A stretch of 64,000 nt of DNA from positions 62,001-126,000 of the forward strand of contig NZ_JAPSIY010000007.1 of the NCBI RefSeq assembly GCF_031178445.1, read 5' to 3'. Positions within the stretch are counted from its first letter, which is position 1. Every line of letters starts with the position of its first letter. The position numbers and the translations under genes are program-made. The notes below the pieces were generated by a model that saw only the letters and a list, made by a program, of their open reading frames with translations, had not been told where the DNA came from and searched no databases. This document shows, in pieces, positions 43,129 through 52,740 of the stretch. The stretch comes from Microbacterium sp. (GTDB taxonomy: Bacteria; Actinomycetota; Actinomycetes; Actinomycetales; Microbacteriaceae).

Positions 43129-44283
43129 GGCGCTCGCGACCTCCTTCGAGCGCCGCACGAAGCACTCGCGCACGGCGGCGAAGAGCGGATGCTGCGCATC
43201 CAGCCCCGTCACCTCGGCTGCGAGTTCCACAGGGTCGCCCGTGCGCAGCCGGCTCTGCAGTTCCACGGACTGCTCGTCATCAGGATCGTCGAACGCGACG
43301 GCGGCGGCGATCGCGGTGATCAGCGCTTCGACCGGGAGCCCGCGTTCCGCGGCCTCGGCGGCGGGACCGATGAACCGCTCGTGCCGGGAGAGCTTGCGCA
43401 GCGGCTGGCGCCCCACTCGCCATACCGTGTCAGGCAGCGCAGGGTTGGCGAAGCGCTTCAGGATGGTCGCCCTGTACCGGGACAGCTCATGCGGATCGAG
43501 GCCGTGCTTCGCCGCGAGCAGTGCGGAGGTCTCCTCCAGTGCTGCGGCGACGTGCCCGGCGATCCGCTCGTCCGCGAGAGCATCCGAGATGCGCTCGATC
43601 CCTGCCTGCGCGCCCAGGTAGGCGGTGGTGGCGTGACCGGTGTTCACGGTGAAGAGCTTGCGTTCGATGTACGGTCCGAGGTCTTCGACGAAGTGCGCAC
43701 CGGGTATCCGCGGCAGTTCGCCGCCGAACGGCAGACGTTCGATGGCCCACTCGTAGAATGGCTCGACCGTGACGTCGATTCCGCCGCCGGCCGGCTGCCC
43801 CGGCACGATGCGATCCACGGCGGTGTTCGCGAACACCGCCCGGCCGGCGAGGAGCTCCCACTCCTCGCCGGCGCGCGCGATGATCTCCTGCTTCAGCAGG
43901 TCGGTGGCACCGATCGCGTTCTCGCAGGCCATGACCTGCAGTGGAGCGGATGCGGCATCCCTCCGCCGCAGTGCCTCCAGGATGGGGGCGGCGACGAACG
44001 GCAGCACCGTCGGACCGACCGCCGTGGTGACCACGTCCGCATCCGCGATCTCGGCGATCAACGCGTCCGGGGCCTGTGCGCTGTTGATCGCGCGGAAGCC
44101 GGTGACGACGGTGTCGACGCCGCCCTCGCCCACCTCGTGCACCGTATAGCTGTCGGCGGCGTTGATCGCGTCCACGAGGTCGGCGGCGACGTCGGAGAAG
44201 ACGAGCTCGTAGCCGCCCTGGTGAAGCAGCAGGCCGACGAATCCGCGGCCGATGTTGCCGGCGCCGAAGTGGACGGCCTTCAT
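43126..44283 (-). CDS. mtlD: Mannitol-1-phosphate 5-dehydrogenase
   Basis: A 385-residue NAD-dependent polyol dehydrogenase that oxidises mannitol 1-phosphate to fructose 6-phosphate. The Rossmann motif [13 protein letters not shown] is at residues 5-17, and the family Lys/His region reads [14 protein letters not shown] near residue 208. The ATG overlaps the stop of the EIICBA gene (ATGA), placing import and oxidation in one unit. It is the last gene of the operon. Confidence 0.95.
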   Translation of the reverse strand: MKAVHFGAGNIGRGFVGLLLHQGGYELVFSDVAADLVDAINAADSYTVHEVGEGGVDTVVTGFRAINSAQAPDALIAEIADADVVTTAVGPTVLPFVAAPILEALRRRDAASAPLQVMACENAIGATDLLKQEIIARAGEEWELLAGRAVFANTAVDRIVPGQPAGGGIDVTVEPFYEWAIERLPFGGELPRIPGAHFVEDLGPYIERKLFTVNTGHATTAYLGAQAGIERISDALADERIAGHVAAALEETSALLAAKHGLDPHELSRYRATILKRFANPALPDTVWRVGRQPLRKLSRHERFIGPAAEAAERGLPVEALITAIAAAVAFDDPDDEQSVELQSRLRTGDPVELAAEVTGLDAQHPLFAAVRECFVRRSKEVASA

Positions 44284-46397
44284 GCCTCGTTCACCGCCGC
44301 CAGCAGGTCGTAGAGCTCCTCGGGTGAGGTCGCGGCGTTGAGGCGGGCCACGTCGTCCTCGTCGGAGAACAGCTCGGCGATCTGCGAGAGGATCTGCAAA
44401 TGATCGCCGTCCTTGCCCGCGATGCCGATCACGAAGGTCGCACGGTCGCCGTCCCAGTCGACGCCGCCGTCGTAGCGCACGACGCTCAGCGCCGATCCGA
44501 GCACGGCGTCCTTCGCGTCGTTGGTGCCGTGCGGGATCGCCAGGCCGTTGCCCATGAACGTCGAGACCGACTTCTCGCGCTCGTGCATCGCCTGCAGATA
44601 GTCCGGGGTGACCGCACCGGCGGCGACGAGCGCATCGGCCGCTTCCTTGAGCGCCTCGTCACGGGTCGCGGAGCCTGCATGGATGCGCACCCGGTCGAGG
44701 CTGAGCACACCCGTCCCTGTCGCAGGGGCGGTGGTCTGCTCGACCGCTGCCGTCGCGGGTTCCCGGGTCTGCGCCTCAGCCTGAGCCTGCACCATCTGCA
44801 CGACCTCGTCGTACTTGGGCGAGTTCATGAAGTTGTCGACGGAGATGTGCATCGCGTCCGGTGACGCGTTCCTGGCGCGGTCGGTCAGCTGCTGCTGGGT
44901 GATCACGAGGTCGGCCGAGCCGTCGAGGTTGGCGATCGCCTGGTTGGTGACCGAGACCCCCTCGACGCCGGCCTGCTTGATCTTGTTGCGCAGCACGCTC
45001 GCGCCCATCGCGGAGGAACCCATGCCTGCGTCGCATGCGAACACGATGCTGCGGATGGGGCCCTCGGCCGTGACCGTGGTGGCGCCCGACCCGGCGGTGG
45101 CCGTCGCGGCTCCCGTGCCGAGGGTGCCGAGGACGCTGGACTTCTTGCCCTTGTTGGCCTCGGTCCGGCTGATGGCCGCGCCGAACGTGCCGGCTCCCGC
45201 CTCTTCGGCGGCGAGATCGCGCTTGCGCGAGGCCCGCAGGATCACAGCGGTGATGACGAAGGTCACTGCGGCTGCGATCACCACCGACAGGTAGACGACC
45301 AGCAGGTTCGCGATTCCGGGTCCGACGGCTGCGGCGGTGACGGCGATGATGCTGCCGGGCGCTGCGGGGAACGCCAGGCCTCCGCCGAGGAGCATGTTGG
45401 TGGTGACGCCCGCAGCGCCGCCGGCGATCAGCGCGAGGATCGTGGTCGGCTTGCTCAGGGCGTACGGGAAGTAGATCTCGTGGATGCCGCCGAAGAACTG
45501 GATCACCGCTGCTCCGGGAGCCGAGGCCTTCGCCGCGCCGACACCGAAGAACGTGAACGCGAGCAGCAGTCCGATGCCTGGTCCGGGGTTCGCCTCGATG
45601 AGGAAGAGGAGCGACTTGCCCGTCTCGGTGGCCTGCTCGATGCCCAGCGGAGTGAAGACGCCGTGGTTGATGGCGTTGTTGAGGAACAGCACCTTCGCCG
45701 GCTCGACGATGATCGAGACGATCGGCAGAAGCTGAAGCGACACCAGCCAATCGACCGCCGCGCCGAGGACCGTGCTGATGCCCAGCATCACAGGGCCGAA
45801 CGCGAAGAAGCCGACGATCGCGAGGATCATACCGAGGATGCCCGCCGAGAAGTTGTTCACGAGCATCTCGAAGCCGGGGCGGATCTTGCCGTCCCAGATG
45901 CGGTCCATCTTCTTCGTCAGCCAAGCGGCGATCGGGCCCATGATCATGGCCCCGAGGAACATCGGGATGTTGGTGCCCACGATGACACCCATGGTGGCGA
46001 TCGTCGCGACCACGCCGCCGCGCTCGCCGTAGACCATGCGACCGGCGGTGTTCGCGATGAGCAGCGGGAGCAGGTAGGTGACCATCGGGCCGACCAAGCC
46101 GACGTAGCCGAGGAAGTTCCCGCCCTCGCCCTCCGCCAGTGCCGTCATCGCGCCCTGCCAGCCGATGGCGGCGGAGTCGCCTCCACCGCCGATGATCTCG
46201 GCGACGGGGGCCCAGTGCCAGCCGAACGGGCTGTCGGCGCCGAAGAACCCGGCGGGGATGAACAGCATCGTGATAAAGCCCCACGCGATGAACGCGGCGA
46301 TGTTCGGCATGATCATGCCGGAGAGGAATGTGCCGAATCTCTGCACGCGCACGCGTGCGCCACCCATGGCAGGGGCGGCGGTGGACGTCGTCGTCAT
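44280..46397 (-). CDS. mtlA: Mannitol PTS transporter EIICBA
   Basis: A 705-residue protein with all three domains. EIIC (residues 10-345) has about eight helices and [14 protein letters not shown] (about 395-485) has phosphocysteine in [18 protein letters not shown] (about 555-700) has phosphohistidine in GLAIPHGTN. It imports mannitol and phosphorylates it. The ATG at 46397 is preferred over an upstream frame that is low-complexity shadow. It is 31 bases after ptsI. Confidence 0.95.
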   Translation of the reverse strand: MTTTSTAAPAMGGARVRVQRFGTFLSGMIMPNIAAFIAWGFITMLFIPAGFFGADSPFGWHWAPVAEIIGGGGDSAAIGWQGAMTALAEGEGGNFLGYVGLVGPMVTYLLPLLIANTAGRMVYGERGGVVATIATMGVIVGTNIPMFLGAMIMGPIAAWLTKKMDRIWDGKIRPGFEMLVNNFSAGILGMILAIVGFFAFGPVMLGISTVLGAAVDWLVSLQLLPIVSIIVEPAKVLFLNNAINHGVFTPLGIEQATETGKSLLFLIEANPGPGIGLLLAFTFFGVGAAKASAPGAAVIQFFGGIHEIYFPYALSKPTTILALIAGGAAGVTTNMLLGGGLAFPAAPGSIIAVTAAAVGPGIANLLVVYLSVVIAAAVTFVITAVILRASRKRDLAAEEAGAGTFGAAISRTEANKGKKSSVLGTLGTGAATATAGSGATTVTAEGPIRSIVFACDAGMGSSAMGASVLRNKIKQAGVEGVSVTNQAIANLDGSADLVITQQQLTDRARNASPDAMHISVDNFMNSPKYDEVVQMVQAQAEAQTREPATAAVEQTTAPATGTGVLSLDRVRIHAGSATRDEALKEAADALVAAGAVTPDYLQAMHEREKSVSTFMGNGLAIPHGTNDAKDAVLGSALSVVRYDGGVDWDGDRATFVIGIAGKDGDHLQILSQIAELFSDEDDVARLNAATSPEELYDLLAAVNEA

Positions 46398-46428
46398 GAT
46401 GTCGTCTCTTTCTGATGAGGGTGTCGGG

Positions 46429-48096
46429 TTACTGCGAGAACGAGGGCTCTGCGGCATCACGCGCCGCGTCGCGCGCGCCCGCCGCGTCATCCGCGGTGAG
46501 CGCGGCATCGGCGATGCGCCGCGCGTCGTCGAGGGTGTGCGCGGCGAGCGAGCGGCGCACGTCGGCGAGCGCCGACGGTGCCATGGACAGGCTTGTGGCG
46601 CCGAGGCCGACCAGCACGACTGCGAGCAGGGGATCCGCAGCGGACTCGCCGCAGATGCCCACCGGCTTGCCGAGTCGGGCCCCCGCCGAGCCGACCTCGC
46701 GTACCAGGCGGAGCACCGCCGGATGCCAGGGGTCCTGGAACGAGGCGACCGAGCCGAGCAGGCGGTCGGCGGCCATCGTGTACTGCGTGAGGTCGTTCGT
46801 GCCGATGGAGGCGAAGTCCGCGTGTGCGAGCACGCGGTCGGCCAGCAGCGCGCTGGCGGGCACCTCCACCATCACCCCGGCCGTCTTGAGTCCGTACTCC
46901 TTGGCGAGCGCGGTGAAGTACGCCGTCTCCTCCACGGTCGTCACCATCGGAGCCATCACCCACAGGTCGGATGCGGTGGCGGCATCCGCCTCGGCGAGGG
47001 CGGTGAGCTGCTCGCGCAGGATGTCCTCGCTGGCGCGCAGCGCGCGAAGCCCGCGCAGCCCCAGCGCCGGGTTGTCCTCGTGCGCGTCGTTCAGGAACGC
47101 CAGCGGCTTGTCTGCACCAGCGTCCAGCAGGCGCACGACGACCTTCTTCCTCTCGAACGCCGTGAGCAGCTCGATGTACGCCGCGCGCTGCTGCTCGATC
47201 GTCGGCGCCTGGGCGGAGGACAGGAACAGGAACTCGGTGCGGAACAGCCCGACGCCCTCGGCGCCGCGCGCGACCGCGTCCGCCGCATCCGCGGGCTTGC
47301 CGAGGTTCGCGAGCAGGCTGACCGGCGTGCCGTCCGCGAGCGCGCCGGGAGCGGGCGGTGCAGCGTCCTCGGCGGTGCGTGCGGCGATGCGTTCGGCGAC
47401 GGCGGCGATCTCGGCTTCCGTGGGGGCGGCGTTGACCGTTCCCGCGGCGGCGTCCACCACCACCGTCTGCCCGTCGGCGAGCGTGACGGCGTCGGCGGCG
47501 CCCACGAGCGCGACGATCCCCTTCTCGCGGGCGAGGATCGCGGTGTGCGAAGTCGGACCGCCGTCGGTGGTGACCAGCGCGAGCACCTGCTCCAGATTCA
47601 GCAGCGCCGTGTCGGCGGGGGCGAGGTCGCGCGCCACGAGCACGAACGGGTGTCCAGGGTCCGGAACCCCCGGCGCGGGTACCCCGCGCAGGCGGGCGAG
47701 CACCCGCTGGGCGATGTCGTCGAGGTCGGCAGCGCGCTCGCCGAGGTAGCCGCCCACGGCCTCGAGAGTGGCACGGAAGCCGGCGAAGGCGTCGTGCACG
47801 GCCCATTCGGCGGTGCTGCCCTCGTCGATGCGGCTGTCGACCTCATCCTGAAGGGTCGGGTCCTCGGCGATCATCGCCTGGGCCTCCAGAACCTCCCTGG
47901 CAGCGCCCCCTGCTGCGTCCGCGCGCTGTTGCAGCTCCGCCGCGACCGAAGCGACGGCTTCGCGAGCGCGAGCCCGCTCGGCGTCCGCGCCGATCGCGCT
48001 GGTCTGCTTCTCGGGGGCGGGGAGGGCCTCGGCCATGCGCACGACGGTGCCGGTCGCCACGCCCTGTCCGATACCGACACCGCGCAGGATGCTCAT
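46429..48096 (-). CDS. ptsI: PTS enzyme I
   Basis: A 555-residue phosphoenolpyruvate-protein phosphotransferase. The active-site His lies in GGPTSHTAILAREKG (about residue 188) and the PEP-binding C-terminal barrel has GLFRTEFLFL and VGICGESAADP with its Cys. The ATG at 48096 overlaps the ptsH stop (ATGA). In many bacteria ptsI lies with ptsH alone; here both are inside the mannitol operon, so general PTS capacity may follow mannitol control. Confidence 0.95.
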   Translation of the reverse strand: MSILRGVGIGQGVATGTVVRMAEALPAPEKQTSAIGADAERARAREAVASVAAELQQRADAAGGAAREVLEAQAMIAEDPTLQDEVDSRIDEGSTAEWAVHDAFAGFRATLEAVGGYLGERAADLDDIAQRVLARLRGVPAPGVPDPGHPFVLVARDLAPADTALLNLEQVLALVTTDGGPTSHTAILAREKGIVALVGAADAVTLADGQTVVVDAAAGTVNAAPTEAEIAAVAERIAARTAEDAAPPAPGALADGTPVSLLANLGKPADAADAVARGAEGVGLFRTEFLFLSSAQAPTIEQQRAAYIELLTAFERKKVVVRLLDAGADKPLAFLNDAHEDNPALGLRGLRALRASEDILREQLTALAEADAATASDLWVMAPMVTTVEETAYFTALAKEYGLKTAGVMVEVPASALLADRVLAHADFASIGTNDLTQYTMAADRLLGSVASFQDPWHPAVLRLVREVGSAGARLGKPVGICGESAADPLLAVVLVGLGATSLSMAPSALADVRRSLAAHTLDDARRIADAALTADDAAGARDAARDAAEPSFSQ

Positions 48097-48371
48097 GCGT
48101 CCTCGTCGTGATCGGTGGTGAGCAGCTCGGTGAGGGTGTCGAGCACGCTCTCCGCGTCCTCCCCGTCCGCGCTGATCACGACGTGATCTCCGAAGTCGAT
48201 GCCGAGGGCGATCACGCTGAGGATGCTGGCGGCGTTGACGGCCTTTCCGGAGTCCTTGGCGATGGTCACCGGGATGCCGGCATCCTTCGCCGCCTGTGCG
48301 AAGAGCTTCGCGGGTCGGGCGTGCAGTCCGTGCGACGATCCGACGCGAACGGTGCGGGAGGAGGCGGTCAT
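48093..48371 (-). CDS. ptsH: Phosphocarrier protein HPr
   Basis: A 92-residue HPr. The phosphoacceptor His17 is in GSSHGLHARPAK, and the helix around NAASILSVIALG holds the site where HPr kinase targets act in Firmicutes. It carries phosphate from EI to EIIA domains. The ATG overlaps the stop of the EIIB gene and the stop overlaps ptsI, so the three are translationally linked. Confidence 0.95.
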   Translation of the reverse strand: MTASSRTVRVGSSHGLHARPAKLFAQAAKDAGIPVTIAKDSGKAVNAASILSVIALGIDFGDHVVISADGEDAESVLDTLTELLTTDHDEDA

Positions 48372-48691
48372 GGGTTTTCCTTCCGGTCGTGCGGCGCGGC
48401 CATCGCGTCGCGGACGAGGTGCAGCGTGCGGCTGCCGTCGAGGTCGGTGAAGGCGTCGTCGGGGAGCGGAACGACGAGCGAGCGCCCTGCGAGGGCCGCG
48501 CGGATGTCGTCGGCCCGGTCGGCGAGGTGCGGTCCGAGCAGCACCAGGTCCACTCCGGCGGCTGAGAGCGCGCTGCTCTCGGTGCCAGCTTCCGTCGCCC
48601 ACGGCAGTCCGGCGGACACCGCCGCACGCTGCAGTCGCTGTGCGACGAACGTGCTGGACGCACCCGCCCCGCACACCACCAGGATCCGCAT
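48368..48691 (-). CDS. Stand-alone PTS EIIB subunit
   Basis: A 107-residue protein with the P-loop-like ILVVCGAGASSTFVAQRL and Cys7 as phosphorylation site, the fold of lactose/cellobiose EIIB. No partner EIIA or EIIC of that class is encoded nearby. It begins the operon that continues with ptsH, ptsI and mannitol EIICBA. It may belong to a transporter elsewhere, or regulate by phosphorylation. The ATG at 48691 has a weak GAAAGGGG site about five bases upstream. Confidence 0.83.
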   Translation of the reverse strand: MRILVVCGAGASSTFVAQRLQRAAVSAGLPWATEAGTESSALSAAGVDLVLLGPHLADRADDIRAALAGRSLVVPLPDDAFTDLDGSRTLHLVRDAMAAPHDRKENP

Positions 48692-48842
48692 CGATGCCCC
48701 TTTCCAGCATCAGTGTGCCCTTCGCTCCCAGCGGTCTTCCAGCAGGCTTCCTTCCGCCCCCGCGGAACGTCGGTTTCCGCCCGCCCGGTTGGGGGGACTG
48801 GCATCATGGAGGCGCACGGGTCGTCGACGAGGAAGGCGGGAG
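48692..48842. promoter_or_regulatory. Divergent control region of the mannitol/PTS locus
   Basis: This spacer holds TTCCAGCA twice (48702-48709 and 48737-48744), TTCCGCCC twice (48752-48759 and 48775-48782), and a palindrome TTCCGC-CCCC-GCGGAA (48752-48767). These are candidate sites for the PRD regulator; no -10 box was assigned with confidence. Confidence 0.5.
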
Positions 48843-50759
48843 ATGTCGCGTCAGCGCCAGGACCAGCTCCTCTCCGCACTCCTCAGCCACGACGGCTGGG
48901 CGACGGCGGCGAGCCTGGCCGATCAGCTCGGCGTGACCCCGCGCAGCATCCGCACCTATGTGGCCGCGCTCAACGCCCGCACACCGGGTGCGGACGCGGT
49001 CGAGTCCGGGCCCGCCGGGTACCGTTCAGGGCCGGGTGCACTCGACGCGCTCGGCGCCGCCGCCGCGCACGACACACCCCGCGCCCGGCTGCACCGGCTC
49101 ATCCGCACACTCGTCGACGAGGCCTCCGGTATCGACGTGTACGAGACGGCCCTTGCGCTGCACGTCAGCGAGACCACGCTTGAGAACGATCTGGCCAGGG
49201 TGCGTGCACTGCTCGAGGGCGGCGCGGTCAGGCTGGAACGCGATCACGATCGCGTGCGCCTGCGCGGCGACGAACAGGCGCTGCGGCGCCTCCTGAGCAG
49301 GCTCGCGCAGGACGAGATGGACGCGGGGCCCCTTCGAGCGGACGCGCTGCAGCGCGCTCTCGCACCGGAAGCGGTGCCGGCACGGGCCGTCGGTCCGTTC
49401 AAGACCGCCCTGGTCGGAGAGCTCGGAGCCCTCGGCTACTACGTCAACGAGCTGGCCATCAGCGACGTGCTGCTGCACATCACCATCGCCGCCGAGCGCG
49501 TCGCCGTCGGTCGTGCACTGGAGAGCGCCGCGGATGCCGCGGATGCGGCGGTCGCCGCGGTCGGCGAGACGATCGCCCGGCTCGCGGGCGAGCACTTCGG
49601 CGTCACCCTCGGTCGCGGCGATCAGGAGCACCTCGCGAACCTCGTGCTCACGCGAGTGGTCACCCCGGGGCAGGATGCGCAGCGCCGGGTGCCGCGCAGC
49701 ACCGACCCGGACGTGGAGCGGGCGGTCCGCGCCGAGATCGAACAGGCCGCGCACGACTATCAGGTCGATCTGGTCGATGATGTCTTCATCGTGCGACTCG
49801 CGCTGCACGTGCAGAACCTGCTGCGGCGGTCTCGGGAGCAGGCCTGGACCCGCAACCCGCTCACCCGGTCGCTGAAGTCGTCGTATCCGATGATCTTCGA
49901 GGTGGCGGTGTCGATAGCCAGCGGCCTGCACGACCGCCTCGGCGTGCCCCTGCAGGAAGACGAGATCGCCTACATCGCCATGCACGTCGGCGGTCGGCTC
50001 GAGCGCAGCCGCGCCGCGGACGCGATCTTGACCGCGACGATCGTGTGCCCCGGCTATCAAGAGCTGCAGGAGCTGCTGCGCTCCAGCGTCGATCGTTCAC
50101 TCGGCCGGCTGATCGAGGTCGTTAGGGTCGACACGAGCGTCGATCCGGATTGGGGAGAGCTCGACACCGATCTCGTGCTGAGCACGATCCCCGTCGCCGG
50201 CGCCGATGAGCGCATCGTGCGCATCCAGCCCTTCCTCGGCGAGGCCGACATCGAGCGCGTGCAGCAGGCCGCCGCGCGTGTCCGGCGCTCGAGGCGGCTG
50301 CGACGGCTGCGCGAAGAACTGCAGCGCTACTTCTCGGCCGACGCGTTCCTCGCACCGCTCCCTGATGCGGGGGAGGAGGAGATCATCCGCCGGCTCGGAG
50401 GGCTGCTCGCCGCATCCGGCCTCATCGGCGAGGACTACGTCGAGAACACCATCGCCAGAGAGCGGATGTCGTCGACGGCGTTCACCGACGCGCTCGCGGT
50501 GCCCCACGCCCTTCAGATGACCGCACGGCGCACCGCGATCGCGATCGGCATCGCCGACGGCTCGGTCGCCTGGGGGAACGGCCGGGTGCAGGTGGTCGCA
50601 CTCGCCGCGTTCAGTGAGAGCGACCGCGACGCGTTCCAGACCGTGTTCGAGCAGTTCGTCGAGGTGTTCAGCGAGCGCGATAGCGTGCAGCGGATCCTGC
50701 GACGCGCGACGAGCTTCGAGACCTTCCTCGACGAGCTGGTCGCGGTCATCGAGGGCTGA
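48843..50759 (+). CDS. mtlR: MtlR/BglG-type PRD transcriptional regulator
   Basis: A 638-residue PTS-controlled regulator: an N-terminal HTH_11 (LLSHDGWATAASLADQLGVTPRSIRTY), a second HTH, PRD1 (His in SDVLLHITIAAERV), PRD2 (His in YIAMHVGGRLE), an EIIB-like domain with Cys in TIVCPGYQ, and a C-terminal EIIA domain (VPHALQM). Domain order matches activators of mannitol operons whose activity is set by phosphorylation. The ATG at 48843 follows GGCGGGAG. Divergent from the PTS operon. Confidence 0.92.
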   Translation: MSRQRQDQLLSALLSHDGWATAASLADQLGVTPRSIRTYVAALNARTPGADAVESGPAGYRSGPGALDALGAAAAHDTPRARLHRLIRTLVDEASGIDVYETALALHVSETTLENDLARVRALLEGGAVRLERDHDRVRLRGDEQALRRLLSRLAQDEMDAGPLRADALQRALAPEAVPARAVGPFKTALVGELGALGYYVNELAISDVLLHITIAAERVAVGRALESAADAADAAVAAVGETIARLAGEHFGVTLGRGDQEHLANLVLTRVVTPGQDAQRRVPRSTDPDVERAVRAEIEQAAHDYQVDLVDDVFIVRLALHVQNLLRRSREQAWTRNPLTRSLKSSYPMIFEVAVSIASGLHDRLGVPLQEDEIAYIAMHVGGRLERSRAADAILTATIVCPGYQELQELLRSSVDRSLGRLIEVVRVDTSVDPDWGELDTDLVLSTIPVAGADERIVRIQPFLGEADIERVQQAAARVRRSRRLRRLREELQRYFSADAFLAPLPDAGEEEIIRRLGGLLAASGLIGEDYVENTIARERMSSTAFTDALAVPHALQMTARRTAIAIGIADGSVAWGNGRVQVVALAAFSESDRDAFQTVFEQFVEVFSERDSVQRILRRATSFETFLDELVAVIEG

Positions 50760-50791
50760 CGAGCGTGCTCGGTCGCGACCCGCTCCGCAAG

Positions 50792-51058
50792 TCAGCGCGG
50801 CGCGATCACGGCCGTCAGCGAGTCGAGCAGATCGGCCGCGCCCGGGGAGTCGGCGACCTCGAAGGTCACCTCGTCCCCCGGCAGCAGTCCCAGATCCATC
50901 AGTGCGAGCACGCTGGTCAGCTCGACACGCGCACCGTCGGCCGTCGACAGCGTCACCGCATCGGGATGCGCCTGAGCGAGCCGCACCAGCTCCGCGACGG
51001 GCCGCGCGTGCACCCCGTCGTGGACGGCGATCGCGACCCGCCTGCGGAGCGTGGTCAT
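50792..51058 (-). CDS. Second HPr-like protein
   Basis: An 88-residue HPr-family protein with His17 in HDGVHARPVAELV, so it can probably be phosphorylated, but the rest differs from the HPr at 48.1 kb (for example ELTSVLALMDLGL in the central helix). Its ATG overlaps the phosphomutase stop (ATGA). It therefore belongs to the nucleoside phosphorylase operon rather than to a transporter. Regulation or an alternative phosphotransfer role is a guess. Its stop lies 32 bases from the end of the converging regulator gene. Confidence 0.87.
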   Translation of the reverse strand: MTTLRRRVAIAVHDGVHARPVAELVRLAQAHPDAVTLSTADGARVELTSVLALMDLGLLPGDEVTFEVADSPGAADLLDSLTAVIAPR

Positions 51059-52740
51059 CGGCGCTCCGCGAGCAGCTCCCGAACAGCGCTCTCCAGCTCG
51101 ACGACAGCGGCTCGCGCCGTATCGGCCGTCTCCCCTCGGGCGTCGATGTAGACCTTGAGCTTCGGCTCGGTGCCGCTGGGGCGCACGATGACGCGCGAGC
51201 CATCGGCGAGCGTGTACCGCAGCACGTCGCTCGGAGGCAGCCCTTCCGCACCTTGCGCGAGATCCTCCGCCTTCGCGACGGCGCGCGCCCCGAACGCCGC
51301 GGGTGCGTCCGCACGCAGCGACAGCATCAGCCGGCTGATCACAGAGAGGTCGTCGACTCGGATGGAGACCTGGCCGCTCGCGAAGTGCCCGATCTCGGCA
51401 CCGAGCTCGTCGAGCAGGCCGGCGATGGTCGTGTCGCGGCCGCGCGCCTCTGCGGCGAGGCTCAGCATCGCCACGGCTGCCGAGATTCCGTCCTTGTCAC
51501 GGACCGTCTCGGGATTCACCAGATAGCCCAGCGCTTCCTCGTAGCCGAACACCATCCCCGGGGCGCGCGAGATCCATTTGAAGCCGGTGAGCGTCTCATG
51601 GAAACCGAGTCCGTACTTCTCGGCGATCGCGCCGAGCCCGGGCGACGAGACCAGCGAGCACGCCAGCGACGCGCCTTGTCCGGCCTCCGCGGGGGCGACC
51701 TGGGCGGCCTTCGCGGCGCGCCAGCCCAGCAGCAGACCCACCTCGTTGCCGGTGAGGCGGCGCCAGCCCCCCTCGGCCGCGGCATCCGGTATCGCGACGG
51801 CGAGCCGGTCGGCGTCGGGGTCGTTCGCGATCACGAACTCCGCATCGGCGGCGCGGCCGCGCGCGAAGGCGAGGTCCATCGCCCCCGGCTCCTCCGGGTT
51901 CGGGAACGCCACGGTCCGGAACGTGGCGTCCGGGTCGCGCTGCTCGTCGACCACCCGCGGAGCGGGGTAGCCGGCCGTCTTCACGACCCGCGAAAGCGTC
52001 TCCCAGCCCACACCGTGCATCGCGGTGTACACCCAGCGCATCTCCTGCACGCCGAACGGTGCGGGGGCGAGCGCGGCGGTCGCGGCGACGTAGGCGTCGA
52101 TCACGTCCTCTCCGGCTGTCTCGTACGCGTCGGAGCGGGGAAGCACGCCGATGTCGCCGGCGTCCGCCACACGCTGGATGTGCGCGGCGATCTGCGCGTC
52201 CACCGGCGACACGATCTGCGCGCCCTGGTCTGCGCCGCCCAGATACACCTTGTAGCCGTTGTCGTTCGGAGGGTTGTGGCTGGCTGTCACCATCACCCCG
52301 GCATCCGCGCTCAGATGGCGCACCGCGAACGCGAGCACGGGGGTCGGCAGCAGGCGGGGAAGCAGGATCGCGCGAAGCCCCGCACCGGCGAACAGCTCGG
52401 CCGAGTCGAGTGCGAAGCGCCGCGAGTTTCGCCTGCCGTCATAGCCGATCACCACGGTCGGCGTGCCGGAGGCGCGCTGCAGCAGGTAGCCGGCGAACCC
52501 GGCGGCCGCCTGGGCGACCAGCACCCTGTTCATCCGGTTGCTGCCGGCGCCCAGTGCGCCGCGCAGACCAGCCGTGCCGAACGCCAGGCGTGAGCCGAAG
52601 CGATCGTCGAGGTCGGCGAGGGCGGCGGTGTCGCCGCCTGCTGCACGGGTGATGACACCGGCGAGCTCGTCGCGCGTCTCGGCGTCCGGATCCTGACGCA
52701 GCCAGGCGCGCGCCTGGGTGAGCCGGTCGACGGCGTTCAC
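51055..52740 (-). CDS. Phospho-sugar mutase (phosphopentomutase/phosphoglucomutase-like)
   Basis: A 561-residue alpha-D-phosphohexomutase. The phosphoserine loop is TASHNPPNDNGYK (about residue 142), the metal loop is DPDADRLAV, the sugar-binding GNEVG follows, and the phosphate-binding RPSGTEPK closes the protein. Length fits the PGM2/phosphopentomutase-like class. Coupling to a purine nucleoside phosphorylase favours conversion of ribose 1-phosphate to ribose 5-phosphate, but glucose or mannose phosphates cannot be excluded. The GTG at 52740 overlaps the previous stop. Confidence 0.9.
   Translation of the reverse strand: MNAVDRLTQARAWLRQDPDAETRDELAGVITRAAGGDTAALADLDDRFGSRLAFGTAGLRGALGAGSNRMNRVLVAQAAAGFAGYLLQRASGTPTVVIGYDGRRNSRRFALDSAELFAGAGLRAILLPRLLPTPVLAFAVRHLSADAGVMVTASHNPPNDNGYKVYLGGADQGAQIVSPVDAQIAAHIQRVADAGDIGVLPRSDAYETAGEDVIDAYVAATAALAPAPFGVQEMRWVYTAMHGVGWETLSRVVKTAGYPAPRVVDEQRDPDATFRTVAFPNPEEPGAMDLAFARGRAADAEFVIANDPDADRLAVAIPDAAAEGGWRRLTGNEVGLLLGWRAAKAAQVAPAEAGQGASLACSLVSSPGLGAIAEKYGLGFHETLTGFKWISRAPGMVFGYEEALGYLVNPETVRDKDGISAAVAMLSLAAEARGRDTTIAGLLDELGAEIGHFASGQVSIRVDDLSVISRLMLSLRADAPAAFGARAVAKAEDLAQGAEGLPPSDVLRYTLADGSRVIVRPSGTEPKLKVYIDARGETADTARAAVVELESAVRELLAERR

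Noticed and set aside
46165..48111. Plus-strand frame of 648 codons
   Set aside because: Antisense to ptsI and the start of mtlA; low-complexity composition.
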